64,000 bases of DNA from an uncultured Collinsella sp. (GTDB taxonomy: Bacteria; Actinomycetota; Coriobacteriia; Coriobacteriales; Coriobacteriaceae): NCBI GenBank assembly GCA_900758845.1, contig CAAESW010000068.1, positions 7,657 to 71,656 of the forward strand, given 5' to 3'. The notes below the pieces were generated by a model. That model was not told the DNA's origin. It did no database searches and saw only the letters and a program-made list of their open reading frames with translations. A program made the translations under genes and the position numbers. Below, in pieces: positions 61,976 to 64,000 of the stretch; the first letter of the stretch is position 1; every line of letters starts with the position of its first letter.

Positions 61976-62902
61976 TTACAGCTTGGCGATGGCGTCGTCC
62001 ACGTGCGAGACGTAGATGTCGTCGACCGCGACGTTCTGTCCCAGACCCTGGAGCAGGCACGTCACTTCGAAGCCGGCGGCCACGAACTTCGCAGCCCAGC
62101 TGTCGGGGTCGGTCTCGTCTGCCATGTCGTTGTTCGCGTGGTCGCCCGCGACCACCATGAACGGCGCGAGCACGGCCTTCTTGTAGCCTGCGGCGCTCGC
62201 GGCGGCGATAACATCCTCGCAGGTCGGTTCAGCCTCGACGGTGCCGACGAAGAACTGCGTCAAGCCCTCGTTCTTAAACACTTCCTGCATCTTGGCATAG
62301 TCGGCGTTGGAATCGGCTTCGGTACCGTGGCCCATGAGGCACAGCGCCGTCTTGCCGTCGTCGAAGGACGCCATGTTCTCCTTAATGGCTGCGGCAACCT
62401 TCTTGTAGTCGTCGTCGGAGGTGAGCAGCGGGTCGCCGAGCGAGATCTTGTCGAACTTGTCGGCGTACTTGTCGAGCTCGTCTTTCACGTCGGTGTATTC
62501 CAGGCCTCCCATGAGATGCGTCGGCTGCACGACGATTTCCTTCACGCCGTCTTCCACGCAGCGGTCGAGCGCCTCGGTCATGTTGTCGATCGTGATGCCG
62601 TCGCGCTTCTTCAGCTTGTCGATGATGATCTGCGCGGTGAAGGCGCGGCGGATGTCGTAGTCCTGCCAGTACTTCTCGCGAATAGCGTCTTCGATGGCGC
62701 CGATGGTGATGTGGCGCGAGTCGTTGTAGCTCGTGCCGAAGCTCGTGACGAGGATGACCGGCTTCACGGCCTTCTCCTTTTCACTCGATTTCTTGGAACT
62801 CGCGGAGGTGTTGGAGCAGCCCGCGAGCGCGACTCCGGCGAGCGCGACGGCTCCGGTTGCTGCGGCGCCCATGAAGCCGCGGCGTGACATCTGGTCGGAC
62901 AT
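61976..62902 (-). CDS. cbiK: Tat-exported lipoprotein CbiK-type sirohydrochlorin cobaltochelatase
   Basis: The 308-residue protein carries a twin-arginine signal (SRRGFMGAAATGAVALAG) ending in lipobox LAGC (Cys29), then a full CbiK chelatase domain. Catalytic or metal-binding residues are visible: Glu135 in MGGLEY, His192 in LMGHGTE and His255 in VAGDHANNDM. CbiK normally inserts cobalt into sirohydrochlorin in the cytoplasm; an exported form (CbiKP) is known in Desulfovibrio. Here it should sit outside the membrane, first in a B12-riboswitch operon with an ABC importer. AGGAAAGG precedes ATG 62902; earlier in-frame codons lie in the leader. Confidence 0.9.
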   Translation of the reverse strand: MSDQMSRRGFMGAAATGAVALAGVALAGCSNTSASSKKSSEKEKAVKPVILVTSFGTSYNDSRHITIGAIEDAIREKYWQDYDIRRAFTAQIIIDKLKKRDGITIDNMTEALDRCVEDGVKEIVVQPTHLMGGLEYTDVKDELDKYADKFDKISLGDPLLTSDDDYKKVAAAIKENMASFDDGKTALCLMGHGTEADSNADYAKMQEVFKNEGLTQFFVGTVEAEPTCEDVIAAASAAGYKKAVLAPFMVVAGDHANNDMADETDPDSWAAKFVAAGFEVTCLLQGLGQNVAVDDIYVSHVDDAIAKL

Positions 62903-62999
62903 GGTTTTTCCTTTCCTCGGTTTGCCGGTCCCCCGGCGACAGTTGCTTGTCGGCACAAGCGAAAGAAAAGCGCACCCCTCGGGGTTCACAAGGAGCTAA

Positions 63000-63160
63000 C
63001 GCCACGGCGATGCCGTGAGGAAAAGGCGAAGCAGTCTGGCTTGGGGCGCGAGGCGGTTCGCCCGCGCGTCCTATACAGTAATGTCCCTTGCCCAGGATTC
63101 CCACCTGGTTCCCTCCGCAAGCCAGCGCGGGCTGTGCGGGCGCCGCGCCGGTCATTTCCT
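63000..63160 (-). ncRNA. Cobalamin riboswitch upstream of the CbiK-transporter operon
   Basis: On the minus strand the leader has GGGAACCAGGTGGGAATCC (about 63095-63113), then CAAGGGACATTACTGTATAGG, and the B12-box-like AAGCCAGACTGCTTCGCC (about 63025-63043). These match the conserved core of cobalamin riboswitches in order and spacing. Downstream hairpin sequence (TCACGGCATCGCCGTGGCG) could sequester the ribosome-binding site or form a terminator. Adenosylcobalamin should repress the operon. Confidence 0.88.
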
Positions 63161-63199
63161 TTTATCCGATTGTCATATGCTCGTTGCCGAATCTTTACT

Positions 63200-63228
63200 A
63201 TGATAGTGGGCACTTGTGAACGTGTCAA
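63200..63228 (-). promoter_or_regulatory. Predicted promoter of the riboswitch operon
   Basis: Minus-strand TTGACA (63228-63223), exact 17-bp spacer, TATCAT (63205-63200). Transcription would start near 63193, just upstream of the riboswitch. Confidence 0.8.
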
Positions 63229-63359
63229 AGCCAGAGCGGGCGGCATTGCGCCTCCTGCCTGCGTATTTGCGCCGATTGCCGCCGCAGGCGCCTTGTTTTG
63301 CCCGCTGCGCGAATGGCGGCGTAAACGGTTGCGATGAGAAACGGGAAGGGAAGGCTCGG

Positions 63360-64000
63360 ATGATTCATATCGTTGGCGCAGGCTCGGGCGCCGCCGACCT
63401 TATCACGCTGCGCGGGGCGCGCCTTCTGCGCGCGGCCGACGTGGTCGTTTGGGCGGGAAGCCTTGTGAACCCCGAGCTGCTCGCTGAGTGCAAGGAATCC
63501 TGCGTCGTCTACGACAGCGCGCACATGACCTTGGAGGAAGTGCTCGACGTGATGTGCGCGGCGGATGTGCGGGGCGAGGAAGTGGTGCGCCTGCACACGG
63601 GCGACCCGTGCCTGTACGGCGCCATCCAGGAGCAGATGGACGCGCTCGACGCGCGCGGCGTGGACTACGAGGTGGTGCCCGGCGTGTCGAGCTTTTGCGG
63701 TGCCGCGGCGGCGCTTCGCCAGGAATACACGCTGCCGGGAATCAGCCAGTCGGTCGTGATCACGCGGCTTTCCGGACGTACCCCCATGCCCGCGGGCGAG
63801 GGCATGCGCACCATGGCGGAAAGTGGCTCGACTATGGTCATCTTCCTGAGCTCGGGTATGCTCGCCGAGCTTTCCGCCGAGCTTTTGGCCGCGGGCCGCA
63901 GCTCCGACGAGCCGGCGGCGCTCGTGTACAAGGCGACCTGGCCTGAGGAGCGCGTGGTGCGATGCACAGTGGGCACGCTCGCCGATGCGGGCGCGCGAGA
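63360..64000 (+). CDS. cbiF: Cobalt-precorrin-4 C11-methyltransferase, 3' end outside window
   Basis: The open frame from ATG 63360 runs off the window, with 213 codons visible. It starts MIHIVGAGSGAADLITLRGA, the SAM-binding start of CbiF/CobM, and has VVWAGSLVNPELL, LHTGDPCLYGA, YEVVPGVSSFCGAAA and LSGRTPMP, all standard for precorrin-4 C11-methyltransferase. GGGAAGGGAAGG precedes the start. It is divergent from the riboswitch operon and probably begins a cobalamin synthesis cluster. Alanine codons are largely GCG, unlike the GCC preference of ileS. Confidence 0.93.
   Translation, partial: MIHIVGAGSGAADLITLRGARLLRAADVVVWAGSLVNPELLAECKESCVVYDSAHMTLEEVLDVMCAADVRGEEVVRLHTGDPCLYGAIQEQMDALDARGVDYEVVPGVSSFCGAAAALRQEYTLPGISQSVVITRLSGRTPMPAGEGMRTMAESGSTMVIFLSSGMLAELSAELLAAGRSSDEPAALVYKATWPEERVVRCTVGTLADAGAR

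Noticed and set aside
61637..62887. 416-codon plus-strand frame over the CbiK and lipoprotein genes
   Set aside because: The minus-strand genes have signal peptides, lipoboxes and catalytic motifs; the plus-strand product has none.
63488..63946. Frames inside the start of the cobalamin gene at the right edge
   Set aside because: The correct frame is from 63360 and runs off the window; it matches CbiF, the others do not.
1..64000. CRISPR arrays, rRNA operons, prophage or insertion-sequence transposase genes
   Set aside because: No regular spaced repeats, rRNA sequence, transposase or phage structural genes were seen in the window.

Overview
The window is a dense, GC-rich bacterial chromosome segment with about 50 genes, mostly in same-strand operons with stop/start overlaps (TAATG, ATGA). 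Gene order (plsX-acpP-rnc-smc-ftsY-ffh; efp-asp23-nusB-xseB-tlyA-nadK-recN; alaS-ruvX-mltG-yqeG-aroK), frequent GTG/TTG starts, a SigB-type sigma factor and an ileS T-box point to a high-GC Gram-positive. I infer a gut member of Coriobacteriia, probably Collinsella-like; no 16S rRNA is present to confirm this.

Layout. 1-7.8 kb: lipid synthesis, RNase III, SMC and SRP genes. 7.9-10.3 kb: a DUF134-NifX fusion regulator (minus strand), then thyA-folA. 10.4-16.9 kb: an RNA methyltransferase, a MATE exporter, corrinoid adenosyltransferase, FtsH, a DUF523 protein and a polyol dehydrogenase. 17.1-22.3 kb: an Ile T-box, ileS, a structured intergenic region, then lspA-rluD. 22.3-30.1 kb: a glycosyltransferase, a small A24 peptidase, an HD hydrolase, rarA, and a sigma/anti-sigma operon. 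30.2-36.9 kb: the alaS to aroK operon, ending in an AroB-like protein that lacks the catalytic metal ligands. 37-43.4 kb: an M24 peptidase and the efp to recN operon. 43.6-51.6 kb: a fructose PTS locus with its own RpiR-type regulator, EIIBCA, HPr, EI and two 1-phosphofructokinase-like kinases. 51.8-57.3 kb: CCA-adding enzyme, two tRNA-Glu genes, a flippase-like membrane protein, a TetR regulator and a radical SAM protein.

57.4-64 kb is the most unusual part. A minus-strand operon starts at a strong promoter (TTGACA-17-TATCAT) and a cobalamin riboswitch. It encodes a Tat-exported, lipid-anchored CbiK-type chelatase, a small lipoprotein, a substrate-binding lipoprotein whose N-terminal domain resembles the small lipoprotein, a FecCD/BtuC permease and an ATPase with an extra C-terminal domain. 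A divergent cbiF starts a cobalamin-synthesis module at the window edge. I read this as a B12-repressed system that handles tetrapyrroles or metal outside the membrane and then imports them. The parts are seen directly; the substrate is inference.

Long inverted repeats are common between genes: 25-bp arms at 46.9 kb with a diverged copy at 55.7 kb and a half copy at 57.4 kb, 41-bp arms at 47.1 kb, and 29-bp arms at 43.5 kb. They look like small non-coding palindromic elements.
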